In this document: piece by piece, positions 36,469 through 50,100 of the stretch
How positions within the stretch are numbered: the first letter of the stretch is position 1
How the letters are laid out: every line of letters begins with the position of its first letter
Source of the DNA: Hirudinaria manillensis
Lineage: Eukaryota; Annelida; Clitellata; Hirudinida; Hirudinidae
Direction: 5' to 3'
DNA length: 64,000 nucleotides
Assembly: GCA_034509925.1 (NCBI GenBank)
Contig: CM067531.1
Span: forward strand, 2,595,001 to 2,659,000
The notes under the pieces: generated by a model
What the model saw: the letters and a program-made list of their open reading frames with translations, nothing else
Databases searched by the model: none
Told to the model about the DNA's origin: nothing
Position numbers and translations under genes: made by a program

Positions 36469-39400
36469 TCATGGATTTCCAAAGATCACCGACCCGATTC
36501 ACAATACGGTCCTATGAAGGAGGTCATGTTGCAGTCGCAGTGGAAGTTGTCGGCGGTTTCCGAGCAGACGCCAAAGTGCTGGCAGACGTTTGCTGAGCAG
36601 AAAGTCTTTGTGTCTGAGAACAAAAAAATTAAATAAAATAAAACAAAATTAAATTAAATTAAACAAGGATATATTTGAAAATGTTTGTCAAGTGGCACCT
36701 CTTTGAGTGTGAATTGTTAAAAAAACTTCATCATCATTATCATTATCGTCATTGCCATCATCATTGTCACAATCACCATAATCGTCACCATTCTCTTACT
36801 GAACTAACGATTCATTACCAACTGTTTGGGCATGACTTTTTTCACAGAATGAAACATTAAGCAGCAATTGTTATGCAATCATTGGCAATTATTACGCAAC
36901 AACTCAAGCATCACCCGTGCATCCGCTGGTGACATAGCTGGTCTGCCTCTGCGACTCTTCGATCATTTCGTAAGTCCTGCCGTTGACCGAATAACTGGCC
37001 AAGCAACCCGTGTAGCCCTTCTTCTTGGAGGCAATCTCCCTCGACAACAGTACGTTGTCGGGCACCCCGCCCACGTACAAGTCCCCGTACAACTCCGAGT
37101 AGCTCCTCGCCAAGGCCAGCTTGGCCAGCTTCCTGCTGCCGTCGAGGGTGATCTGGAGTCCGTCCTGGGCCGAAGGGTCGGGCTTCAACTCCACCGAGTG
37201 CCACTGTCCGTCTGCAAAGTCGCCTTTGAAGACGACGGGCTTGTCGTTGACGAGGACTATGATGCTTCCGTTGACGATCTCCAGTGCAAAGTAGTCTTCG
37301 GACGGAGAGGAAGGAGACGCCCCGTTGAAGAGGATGAGGCCGTTGGGGTCAGAGGTCTTGAACAGGAGTTTCATCACCGTCCCGTGGATGCTCTGGAATC
37401 AACAGTTCGATGGTTTAGAATAATTAGCATGCAGTAAAGACTTCATAAAAATAAGTTATAAAAAAAAAATAATATTAATAATGATAATAATAATAATAAC
37501 GTTAATAATAATATTAATAGTCTACTTTTAAAGATGGCAGCTCGAGGTAAGAAGCCTGGTTCTCTCTGAAAGTCGTTGGGAACACGACAACATCTTCTGA
37601 TTCCGACTCCGTGATGTGAGCGTTCGAGTCGAAAACAATCCCAGAACTTCCGGACTGGAGGTCGGGGAGTACGTTGCTGTCATCGATGATGATGTTCTGG
37701 AGACTTCCTGCGAAGGATTCCCTGGAAGAGGCGGAGAAGTCGTCCGGTGCTCTTTTCCCTATGAAGACTTTGTTCACGTTCAGTTCGAAGTTCGATCCGG
37801 AGAGATCCACTGTCGTGGCGAGAAGCGAACGAGTGCATGAGTAGTTAAAATAATATTAAAATAAACTATTTAACTAAATGTAAATAAATTGGAGGCAATA
37901 ATGACGATTAACGAATTAACAATTTTGACTGCTTTCACGACCGGGTTAACCAGGGCAATAATTGCAGAGGAGAAATAAATTGAAATTAGGCTTTTATTTT
38001 ATTTATTTATTTATCTCAATTTATCTAAAAAATAATTTTAATTTGCAATACAATTATTAAACCAAACTAAACATCAGAAACACCAATGATCTGCATAAAT
38101 GCATAATTCCCCTGAAACATTTTAGGTACATTTTAAAATTAAAAACTAAAAACAAAACAAACCAACGACACTTCAGACCGTCAAAAATCTTCAAAGACGA
38201 CTCACCCGAAGTCGAGGGGCACTTGTCGACGCTCGCCTCGATGGCGTCTGCTCGTCTCTTCACTTGGAGTGTGTGCCATTCATTGTCGCTCAGCGTCTTG
38301 CATTCCATGAAAATCACCTGAAGTGATGATTTATTACTTAACAATTTTGTTATTATTAATCGTTCCCACCATTATCTCATTAGTTATCAATTATTCCCGA
38401 CATAATAATAATAGTAATAATAATAATAATAATCGTCATGAAATAAACGAATAACTGGAACTAAAGAATCGACCTTAGAATAGCACGATTATGACATCAC
38501 AAATGGTAATGCAACACATGCAACAAGATCGCAATGGCACAATGACTTCGAAGCTGTCCTCAGCAATTTATAAGATGCTTATTGGCCAACATTATTGTCT
38601 GCCAATGACATGATGACATGAGAAGTTATAGTCAAAGACAAGAAACAAAAATATTAGTTAATTAAATTAGGTCACAAACGAGGCCGTGTTAACCACGGTA
38701 ACGAACCTTGTTCTGTCCTCCCAGGTTGGTCTCCACCTTTCCCCGACCATCCTGGAGGAGGATCCTGAGGAAGTCACGGTTGACGTCGTCCGACGTCGAC
38801 AGCAGGAAGCCGTCGTTCTTGGGGGTTTTGAACCTCAGGGAGATGTCGTTCGAGTGGGTAGTTCGAGCGGGTGAGTAGTGCATGGAGATGTGCTCCTCGC
38901 CATTGAAATTGGCCACCGGAGCGTCTGAACGAGTGACGGAAGAGATTCGAGTGATATAATAATATAATCGCAATGTATAATAATGTAATATGATGATAAC
39001 TATATTATAATTAATTATACTACAAATTATTAACTGTATTATTATAATTGTGACTGCATTATTATTATTATAGTAACGGATTTTCCAGCTTTCAAGTTTT
39101 AAAGCCACCAAATGAGAGTACAAACGACCGACCTATTTCACAGTGCCTGCCGTAATGTGAGGTCTGAGAGCAGTCGCAGAAGTAATCGTTCCACAGGTTG
39201 CGGCAAGTTCCTCGCTTGCACGGAGACTTTTCGCATTCGAGACTAGCAGCCAGACATCCGGACCTCGCGCCCATCTCTCTGGGGGCTCTCCTGGCGACGT
39301 CCGCCAAGTCGAACGGACCGTCGGGGTTCGTCCTCAGACCCCAAAGACACCCCTTGTAATACAGATCCGAGCCCCTGTTCGGCAACTTCTGCGGCAACTC

Positions 39401-42400
39401 TGCACCCTCTTTGTGTCCTCCAATGACGAGGCTCTTGCCAAACTGGAAACTCCTTCGTGGGAGAGGATTGTCGTAGGACTTCTCCTGACCGTCGAGACTC
39501 AGTCTCAGAGTCCGATCGTTCGGAAAGTCGACCTTCACATGGTGAGGTTGAAGGTCGTTCAGTTTGACAGGTGACGTGTCAAAAGGGTACCTGGATGAAC
39601 CCAGAGTCAGGTACAGCTTCCCCTCGAAGAGGCTCACACTAAAAGCATGAAAAGTTAGCTGTAAGACAATGGCAAAACAATCGATTGTAAAATTAGCATC
39701 CTATTAGCCACAAATCGATCAGAATATAATTAAGGATCAATCAGATCTTGATCTTTCTACAAGGCATTAATGTTAAGAATTCAATATCTAGTTTCAACAA
39801 GAAACGAATTATTTCAAATCGACCTGAAATTGTCGGGACTATTTTGTCCGAGCAGCAAGATCCCATTCGGATGAGACGTCTTAAAGTTGAACTCCACCTC
39901 CTTCGTCTCCCTCTGAGTTGGCACCCAAAGGCTGGACTGCTGGGTGAATGTGACCCCCCCACCTGGAGAGTCTGACCCCGATGCGGTCTCGTCCACGTGT
40001 CTGGCAGACGTCGTCGTCACGTTGCCCGAGACGATGATGCGCGGAGAGTCGGGATTCCTGACGTACACCTGGACGAGGTCGACGTCCTTGTTGCGGAGGT
40101 TGTTGCCGCTCATGACGGCCTGCAGGGATGGAAAGGTGGAAAATGAATATTATAAATCGTACGAAATGCTATGAAACATGTCCATGGTAATTTAAACGTA
40201 ATTTATTAATTGTCAGTTAAATAATTTGCTGATGATTAGCCACATTAACTTGCCAATGTTAGCCAATGCCTATAACAACTGATTAACGAATAGCCAGAAG
40301 AATGATCAATAGGAACGAGTCATCTTTGAACGACTGACATCGGATATTTTTCCATTGAAGTTGTTCCTCGTGAACCCGTAGGTGCTCCTGCTGGGGCTTT
40401 GTGCTCCCCCGAGCAGGACTCCGCCTTCCGAGATGAACTTGAAGTCGGAATCGCTGAAGCTCTGCCTCTTCTGGCCGTCCAGGATTATGGTTCTCTGAAT
40501 TAATTTCAGAAGATCAAAACATGTCCGATTGAAATCGCTGAGTGCAAATGCAAACGGAAATAATAAGATAAATAAATAAATAAACTAAATAAACTAAATA
40601 AAGAGTAAATAATAACAAAAATATCCAACAAAATAAGTGGACTCACCGTCCCTCCTTCCTGGTTGACGAACAACTCGTGCCACCTGCCGTCATTCAATCC
40701 GTAGTCACCTGGAATCTCGTACGTCCGAGATCCTTGGCTGGTGGTGTTCGTGATCAGGTAGAGGTGTCCATCCTGAAAGTCAAAACAAACCATTAGCAGC
40801 AGATAATGGCAGACCTTAACGTAACATCAATTTCTTAACCTTATCACTAACAAACTATGAAATTATTTATAAAAATAAATTACCAACAAATAGCCTAATT
40901 AATTAGTACAATAAATAAGGTAATAATCAACTACCTGACTAATTTGATATAAATAAATACATTTCCAACAAATAATTTCTCGATTACAAATTACGCAATC
41001 AAGATAATCATGGCCGTCGGTTACCTTGAGAGACAGGTGCCCCTGGTTGCCGGGCGAATCCACGTACCACAGGAGTCCGTCGGGTCGGTTCGTCTGGAAG
41101 CGAATGTAGACGGTCTCGTTGGTGTTCCTGAAATTGTCGAAGAGGTGCGAGCCGTCGAAGTGGACCGAGGACCTCCCGTCGAACAGGGTCCACTTCTTGT
41201 CCGTCGGGCCAGGCCGAGGGGTGGTGGTGGTCGTGGTGGTTGTGGTGGTTCGGACGGTTTGAATCGAGATGAGTCTCTGGTCCTCCTCTGAGCGGAAAAA
41301 CAAAAGAAATAAATTTTGTCAGAAGAAAATGAAGTCAAGATAAGATGGTTTGATGTATCAATGATATGGAGTTATAATGATGATGATGATGATAATAATA
41401 ACAATAATAATAATAATAATTTCATGGATTATTATGGTTCAACAAAGAATGAAATATCTTTAAATCAAATAAAAATCAACAAATTACGACGGATTTCCGA
41501 TGGAGACCCGAACGCACCTGGATTGATCATAGACGGAATGAGCCAATCCCTCCTGGCCTCGTAGAGTTCAAGGTCGTCAACTACCACGTTCGCATAATTT
41601 CCAGAAGTTGCTTCCGAGTCCGCTCGTCCGACGTAGAACGATCCGGAACTGTTGTACTCCGCGGAGGGAATCTTCTGAGCCGTGAGACTCTCGTCGACTT
41701 TGACGTTGTTGTGGTACATGGTCAGTCCGTCAGCAGGATGCCAGGACAGGTCGACCTGAATGTCATTGGAAAAAGTTAATTCTGCAAAATGAAATGACGT
41801 TTGAATTCAAGGAGAATTTTAATTAATTTTGTTTTAATAGCTTGAATTCAAGGAGAATTTTTTTTTTTGTTGGGCAAACAAAAACATATGATCAGCAGTA
41901 GGGCCAGTTAAGAAATTATAATAATTTATTCCTGATCAATCTGGTCGTCACTTCCATTTGTGTTAATGCAAATTAATGCAATGCATTCGAGGATCGCATT
42001 CGTCTCGATGGGACTCTCCGAATCTGCGAACCTGATTCCACATGTCCTTGACCAGTGGACCGGAGTAAGTCCTCCAAGCGTGTCCGTCCTCCGTCCTCAC
42101 TTCGCCGACGAGCTGACCGCCCTGTTGGTAGAGGTTCCAGTAGGGAGACGACACGAAGTACGTGTTGTCCTGGAGCTGATGCGGCAAGAGTTTGATCCTC
42201 CCCGTGAAGCCCCTCGGGCAGTTGACGAGGTCTCCGTCGCAGATGGCTCCTCCGCCAACGTCGACGTACTGGTCGCGTCCGTCCAGTCGCACGCCCCCGC
42301 CGTGGATTCCGTGGACCACCTCGGGCTTGCCGTGGACGTAAACAGTCCTGTTCTGGTTGAGGAGCAGGTCGCCTCGAATCTCGTCCATCTGAACTTTCAA

Positions 42401-44094
42401 GTTCCTCACTGGTGCTCCTAATGATTACATTAAATTTGGGTGATTAGCTACATTCATTGGTTGCCAATGTAAATGCATTTTATGGCTTAATTTCATTGCA
42501 TTTCTCAGATAAAATAGAAAACTATTCAAGATGCAGTAATCAGATAGTAATGATAAGTGATAGCAGTTTGAATCGATTATAATCAATTACCACTTATAAA
42601 TCAATTATGGTTAATTACTAGTGGTAAATAAATGAATCATTAAATCAATGAATGAAGTACAGACCATCCTGAATAAAATCGAAGGCCTTCAGGTGATCCC
42701 TGCCGGCGAACCAAAATTCCAGCTCGTCCACGGAACCCTCTCCGTACTGTCCGTCGGGGATGTCGTCCGAGGGCCTCCCGAGGTATACGACCTGGTCCCT
42801 CCTCTTGGTGGGGACTGTGGTATGGTGCGTGGTCGAGGCAACCTCCGCCCCGTCTACATAAATCTGTACCCCCTTCTTCTGGTCCCACGACAGGTCCACC
42901 TTCTGCCACTCCCCGGGTTTCACTTTGTCCGTCATCACTTCCCAGACCTCGTTCTCCAGTTGGAATTTTGCCACGTACTGGAAAGAAGATAAGTACTAAA
43001 GTTTCTAAAGTTTTCCATCTATAACTTTTAAATCTACAGATTGATCATGATGCCAGAACTGAAGATGAAGAATAATTGAAATTAACAATAATAATAATAA
43101 TCCGTTATGTCAATCAAACCATTAAGCAACTCGAGAGCTGAACCGAACCCAAACAGAAACATATTTTAGTCTTGGATTCTCATTCCATGGATGTAATAAG
43201 TGCTAAGTTTATCGTGAAAATTCTTAAAATTATGGTAACTTTTTTAATGACCTCCAACAACTTCAAAGAAAACAACTTTGACCAACACGTCCGTCTTTGT
43301 AGAAGAAGGAGTAACCGCCGGACGAAAGAATGTATCCGTTCTGGGTGGGTCTCTGGCCGGGCTTGAAGAGAAAACTGGTGGTCAGTCCGTGCGTGCACCT
43401 GGAAAGGTCGCCCATGCAGGTCGACCTCTGGTCTCCCAAGGTCACGTAATGACCATCTCCTATTTGGATGGCATTCCCCACCTGCCCCGATACCAGGTGC
43501 GCCCCGTTGTGCATGGTGATGTCAAAGTCTGGATGAAGGATCTTGATTCCTTTCTCCTTTTCCATCGGAAAACTGAAATGCTGGATGCGGCCTGATGGAA
43601 AGCATTTGAAATAAGCAGAAATCTAATATTAATAAACGTGGTAATACTGACAATGATGATGATGATAATAATAATAACAGCAATAATAATTACCTCTGAG
43701 AATGTGATCAAAAGCCATCAGATAATCCCTATGGCTCTGCCAGACTTCCAACTGGTCCACCAAACCATTGGCACTATTCGCACTAGAGAGGGAAGCATCC
43801 CTGGCATTTGCATAACCAACGATGAAGTTGCCTTTTGGTGCCTTCCTGGTCGCGAGATTGGTCGGAGTGGATTGTCTTCCAACAAGTTCGTTGTTCATGT
43901 ACAACTGGAAAATAAGTGCACAAAGATATTGGAAGATGGAGTTTACAGTGGGATCATGCTACGTTGAGTAGTAGTAGTAGTAGTGGTTTAGTTAAGATAT
44001 TAACATTAAATAGTTAATTTCAATTATTAACAATATAACAATAATACCAGCTTCCAATTTTGATGAGTAACATAAGCTAACACTATTAAACTAA

Positions 44095-44133
<39 letters not shown>

Positions 44134-47100
44134 TACTATTATTATTATGACTGATTAATTACTAATAATTAATCATCAGCTAGTTAATTTTGATAATTTA
44201 CAATAACGGAAACATTCCAGCTTTACCTCCAGACCCTTGTCAGGATGCCAGGTGAACTCAAAAAAGTGCCAAGCATTTCTCTCCGGGTTCGGTATCGAGA
44301 CCTCCCACAAGTCGTTGCCCCTGTCCGCAGACACAAACATACGACCGCCTTTTTCAAACATGCTGATGCCACCACCATTGGAAAAGTAATAAGTTCCTGG
44401 GAAAGAAATATTTGCCAAGTGAATGTTTATGCTTGGAGGTTGTTGCAGAAGATTTCAAAGTAAAATATTTCAGAATAAAAATACTAACTAATGGCTAACT
44501 TATGAGTTAGCAGCTAAGAAATAAGCGACTTATATTACCAATAATACTACTACTAATAATAATAATAATGATAATAATAATAATGATATCTAAAAAGATT
44601 TATTTATCAACATGAGAATAAATAATAACAAATGAGTTAGAACTTGCCATCCTTGTGTTCCATAAAATTGAAGAAGAACGAGCCGGTAAATCCATGGGGG
44701 CATTTGGTCAAATCCCCGAAGCAGGTTTCCAAGTTTCCGACATCCAAATACTGCCTGTTGCCGTCCAGCTTCACGGCCTTGTTGAGCTTCCCCGCGGCCA
44801 GGGTGGGGTTGGCCCGGGCCACGACGTCCAGTCTGTTCGCTCCGATAGTTCCTCTGTCCAGCTGGTCCATGCTAATCTGCAGTCTCTGTGGAGTTCCTAT
44901 TGGTGTTGGATAAAAAGATTGAAAAATTGAAGATATCAATGCAATAATCAATTACTATTATTATTATTATTATTATTAACATTTTCATTAACATTATTTA
45001 CGTTAATATTCAATCAAAGCCCAACCTCTCTGGATGTGATTGAAGATCTTGAGATAATCCCTGTTGGCAAACCAATACCTGAGCTCGTCCACAAAGAAAG
45101 ACCCGTAATGGCTGCCAGTCTGGGTGCCGTCACCCCGGCCGATGTAGAAGTTGTACCTGTCGGGGTTGGCGTCGTCCAGAGTGGCACGGGGGATGGTGGC
45201 GTTGGTGGACTCTACCAGTTGCTGGTTGATGAAGAGCTTGAGACCGGTGCTCTTGTGCCACTCGATTTCCACGAACTGCCACTCATTCGCTCGGATTCTG
45301 TTGGTTTCCAGGTGCCATTCGTGAGCCGTGGTCTTGGCGGTGACCCTCGTCTTGCCGTTCTCGACCTGCCTGACTTTGATTCCGTTGCTGTTAAAGCAGT
45401 TGTTTTGGTAATTGAGCAAAACAAATTAGAGAGAAAAGCCATCATCAATAATCAATCGATCGATCAATCAATCAATAAAAAGATAAAAAGAGTTATTTTA
45501 ATATCCCATGAAGTGGTATTATTGATTGACCAATTCAACCAATCAATCAATAAGTCAATAGCACCTTCCGGTCGAGATGATGTCCATCCCATTCTCGAGA
45601 CTTATGGGTTTGATCCAAACTGCAAGGAGGGCTCCATGCCTGCAAACATCCAGGTTTCCAAAGCAGGTGTCTTCCTGTCTGCCCAGCGATGCATATCCTC
45701 CCTCCAGCTTGAGCGATTCGCCCAATTTTCCGGCAGCGCGACCGGTGGTGCCGGAGACTTCGATGTTCAGGTTCGAATGCATTGGTTTGTTGTCTCCGCT
45801 CCATTGGTCAAAGGAGATGTAGTGCATCCATGGTTTGCCTGGATGGTAGCAATTGATTTGTCATGGTTAAATTCATCTTTGTGATTTAAGTAATAATAAT
45901 AACATTAATAATGATAATAGTAATAATAATAATAATAAATAATTTATAGTATAAACATCATAGAAATAATGCAAACATCAAAATTCATGTCGTGATCACC
46001 ACCTACCCCTCAATATGAATCCGAGTCTAATAAGCCTCTCCCTGTCTCCGTACCAGATTTCCAGGTCGTCTATGAAGACGTCTGCCCTCTTTCCTTCGGG
46101 GTGGTCTGGGCCCGGGCTGCCCACATACAGGTGACCGTCCCCACCGGTGGTAGACTTTCTGCTCTGGAAGACTTCAGAGCGACTGACCAGATTCTGATCG
46201 ACAAAGAACGATATGCCTCTTCTCGGATCCCAGGTGCATTCGATGAAGTACCATCTGTTTGTCAATGGAGTGCTGGGCCAAGTAGTATGCCATACCTTCT
46301 CGCCTAAATTTTCAAGGTAGTTTTTTCATTGATCTTTTTTTATGGATGATTCAGAAGATAAAAAGAGTTGTTTTAATATCTCATCAATTTAAAAAAATTT
46401 AATTCTATAAATTATCGTAGTTAAAGTTTCAGCACATACATTAACCAATGTGTACCTTTTACAATCACTATGCACATACTTTTTATATATTATAAAATAA
46501 TCATTCAAACCTTGCTCAGCCTCTGCAATGAGCTGCCCATTCTTGACATACAGTCTCAGTCCCTCGTTTCCAGTGGACAGAATGTAAGCTCCATTCTCCA
46601 CGGACTTGAAGTTTAACCAGAAAGCCACCGTCAGACCGTAGAGGCATCGGCTCAGGCTGCCGACGCACGAGTCGCCCTGGTAGCAGCCGTCGATGTAGTT
46701 GGACTTGTCCAGGTTGATGGCATTGTTCATCACTCCTGGCACCACCCTGGGATTTCCCACGATCCTGGCCTCTCCTCCCTTGACGTCCTTCATGTCTTCT
46801 CTGTCCATCGGCAGTTTGATGGAGTACAGGGGACCTGTTTTGTAATTACCGCTCAGTAACTCGGCAAATATGACTATTAAACATACATTTCAAGAACATT
46901 TATTAAAAGCTTCATTTTCAACAATGCCTTTTGTTTACTTTTAACGAGACAACATGACCGGCAGTACCCACCACTTTCCCTCATTTCAGACTCGTTTCTA
47001 AAAGCAGACCAGAACTGGAACTCGTCCACCCAGATCTTGTTCTTGCCAGAGACCATGGAAGCATCGTTGGGTCTCCCGATGAGAAAGTTCTTGTAGTCCG

Positions 47101-50100
47101 GATTGTCTTTCGCCCTCTCGAGTCTGGGCACGATAAAGGAATCTGCCTGAGTTCCGTCGACATACAAGTACAGACCGGCACCCTGGTCCCAAGAGGCCGC
47201 TATGTGATACCAGTTTCCGGGCAACACTCCGTAAATCCCGGCCACCCACTCCTTTCCCAGCTTGTTCTTGAACTTCATCCTCAGGTAGCCCTTGTTGTAG
47301 ATCATGGCTATGCCGTGGTTGTCCGGGCTGTGTCCCCCGTTCGACAGGTAAACGTGGTCTCCGGCCTTCACGGGGTGGGAGATGTTAAGCCATAGGGAGA
47401 GAGTATATCCTGAGTTGGAAAGTAAATAAAATATTATTTATTTATTTTATTTATTTATTTATTTACTAGATTGCTTTATTTGAATTGATTTTTTAAAATC
47501 TAATAATAATAAACATCTATTATTGAAATGATATTTCATGAGTGTCCAATGATAATAACCTTATTAATCCCTACAGCTAATTAATCTTAATTTAAAGTCT
47601 CAGGACCAAGATGTGAAAGATGTTGTTACAAACAGAGGCAATTATTTTGTTTGACATTCAACCAACTGTTGCACATGAAAATCTCTGAAACCAATTAGGA
47701 AGGGAAAAGCATTTTGCCAAAACAATGTGGTTGAGGTAATTGATTGATCATTGGCACTGGAATTGACAGAAAGATTAAATGATCTGCAGTGGACTTTTAT
47801 TAAGCACAATAAATTATTTTATTTTATTTTATCTTGAAAGCTATGAAAGCATTCAGCTAGATGTGAAATGCTTATAAAAAGAAAACAAATAACAGGGAAT
47901 TTTATGAGTTTTAGTCATGCCATAACACGAGATGATATAATACAATAATTGTAATGTAATTATATATAGTAATTGTAATAAATATAATAATTGTAATGTA
48001 ATTGTATATAACAATTGTAACAAATACAATAATTGTAATAATTATAGCAATTGTAATAAATATAATAATTGTAAAAATAATTGCAGAACGAAGTTTAAAA
48101 TCTCTTTCAAGATCCCGAAATCTGAAGTGACTTTCGAGAGCTACAAACCAAGGTCGCATTTCGTCAGATCCCCGAAGCACTCGGCCCTGTGCCCGGGGCC
48201 GCTGACGGTGACCGATTTTTCCGAGTCGACTTCGATGGCCGTGTTGTTGACGCCCGGCACCAGGATCGGAATGCCGTGGACGTAGGCTTCCAGGCCATCG
48301 TTTTCCAGGAGGTTACCCTTGAGGGTGTCCATGGAGAGGTGGTAGTGAGTGATGCCACCTGCAGGAGGAAAACAAAAATGAATGGAGATTGTTAAAGTCT
48401 CGTGGTTTTATTGAAATGTAAAGTTTTAAAAAAAATGGTAAATGTTATTGTAGCAATGTAGTTATATAATGGTTAAGAATTATTGTAATTTAATAATAAG
48501 CTGCTGACATATAATATAATATCAGAATAATAATGATAATGTATTATGTAATAATGATAATTATTACTATATTACTAAATTAGTATTAAAGAGAGCAAAT
48601 AATCTCAAATGTACAAGACATAAAAACTGAATTAGAATTATTTTTCTCTCGCTTAATGAAGGTTCAAAAAGAAATAATATGTAGTCCGTAGAAAATAATT
48701 ACATAACAGTTCACAATTTAAAAAATAAATCCAAATTCATGAACAGAAGTTGTGGAGTCCAATTTTAGCTTATAGCCTAACCCTAACCCTAACCCTAACC
48801 CTTAGCTTATAATTCTCGTGGAATTTATTTCGAAAAATTAATTTTAAAAAAAGCAAAATGTGAAAGAAGTGCAATTAAAAATTAACATATTTTAGTAGCA
48901 ACCAACTGAAACAGATACAACAAGTCCACAACTGGTGGATCTTGGAGCATTAAGAAATATTTATTAGAATAATGAAAAATAATCGTCATTAAGTATTTTT
49001 AACTGTGCTAATAAGTAGACTGAGATCTTACTCACTGAGGCATACAACTCAGAAAATCATATTCTCATTTGTAAATGATCAGTTTGTGAACAGAATCAGC
49101 ATTTTACTGTATTTTTTTTCTCAGATGCAAGTTCTGGTAATTTTAACTTCTGAAAAAGAACGTGTGTTCCATCGGGAGATTGGGGTGAAAGCAAACAGAG
49201 AAAGAGAGAGGGAGAGAGGGAGAGATTCATTTCTACTGAAGACTGACGTCAGCTTCTTAGGAGAACAATGCTAATTGCTGGACCAACCATCGTTTATTCA
49301 GTGGCTTGGATTGTCAAAACCGTTTTCAGTGCCTGGGATGCAATTACATCACTGTGAAAATGATAATGATGATGATGATGATGATGATGATTGTGACTGG
49401 TGATTCTTAAATGACTGAGAAGGAAGCATATTGTGTCAACCACTTCTTGGAATGCAGAATTTTGGAATCTTTTCAATGAATATTTCCTTAACACTAAAAA
49501 CAAAATAATGATTTTATTAATAAACAGAAAAGAGAGCATGTTAATGATGTGCCTGGCAAAAAAAAAGGTAATCTATTAATATTTTATAAAAAAAAAAGCC
49601 ATAATTCAAACAACACATTTTTTAGAATAGAAATTATGATAACAATACACCTTCAAGAGTATAACTTTGATCTTAAATGACTCACAAACTTTGATCAAAA
49701 ACTTGGAAGAAAAAAACCATTCTTTTATCCATATATTCAATGAAATAAAGAAAAAATCAGCTAAATCTCAGAAAATCTCTGGATGCAGACAGAGGCTCAC
49801 CAAAAGGAAAGCACCCAATTATGACTAATCGCTCCACTTTTCCAGCTGGATGGAATGCAAAAACTCTCGGATTGCTGCTGATAAACAATTGTTCGCCAAG
49901 AGGAGCAGTTGAAGGCTGGATATCAGTCATTGTTCTCCTGAGAAACAGATTCCACTTCCAGCATTTGATTGCCAGAAAATAGGTTCTGAGTAGACCATCG
50001 GATGTTATACTATACCAACTACACGATGCATACATTCCTACGTGTTTTCTAAGCCATGGCAGTTCAATATGCAAGATGAAGGAATTAGTTAATTTGAATA

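Larger units (their letters stand above)
34458..41287 (-). other. Exons 17-30: LamG2-LamG3-EGF2-LamG4-LamG5-EGF3-LamG6
   Basis: Exons: 41025-41287, 40647-40772, 40339-40494, 39824-40119, 39133-39638, 38707-38924, 38206-38317, 37526-37809, 36915-37392, 36494-36613, 36074-36252, 35331-35496, 34859-34969, 34458-34569. LamG hallmarks include IRFQTNRPDGLLWYVD, FNFKTSHPNGILLLG, LRFKTPKNDGFLLST, LLFKTSDPNGLILFNG and the DGxWH-type turns (DGRWHELFV, DNEWHTLQV, DGQWHSVEL). EGF2 (CEKSPCKRGTC ... CDCSQTSHYGRHCE) and EGF3 (CQHFGVC ... CDCNMTSFIGPYCE) each keep six cysteines. LamG6 is the most diverged. The first exon opens with a run of ten threonines. Confidence 0.9.

Noticed and set aside
36868..37437. 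189-codon plus-strand open frame
   Set aside because: Opposite LamG5, which shows clear LamG motifs on the minus strand.
45036..45884. 282-codon plus-strand open frame
   Set aside because: Opposite two LamGL exons and the intron between them; only the minus strand has domain signatures and splice phases.
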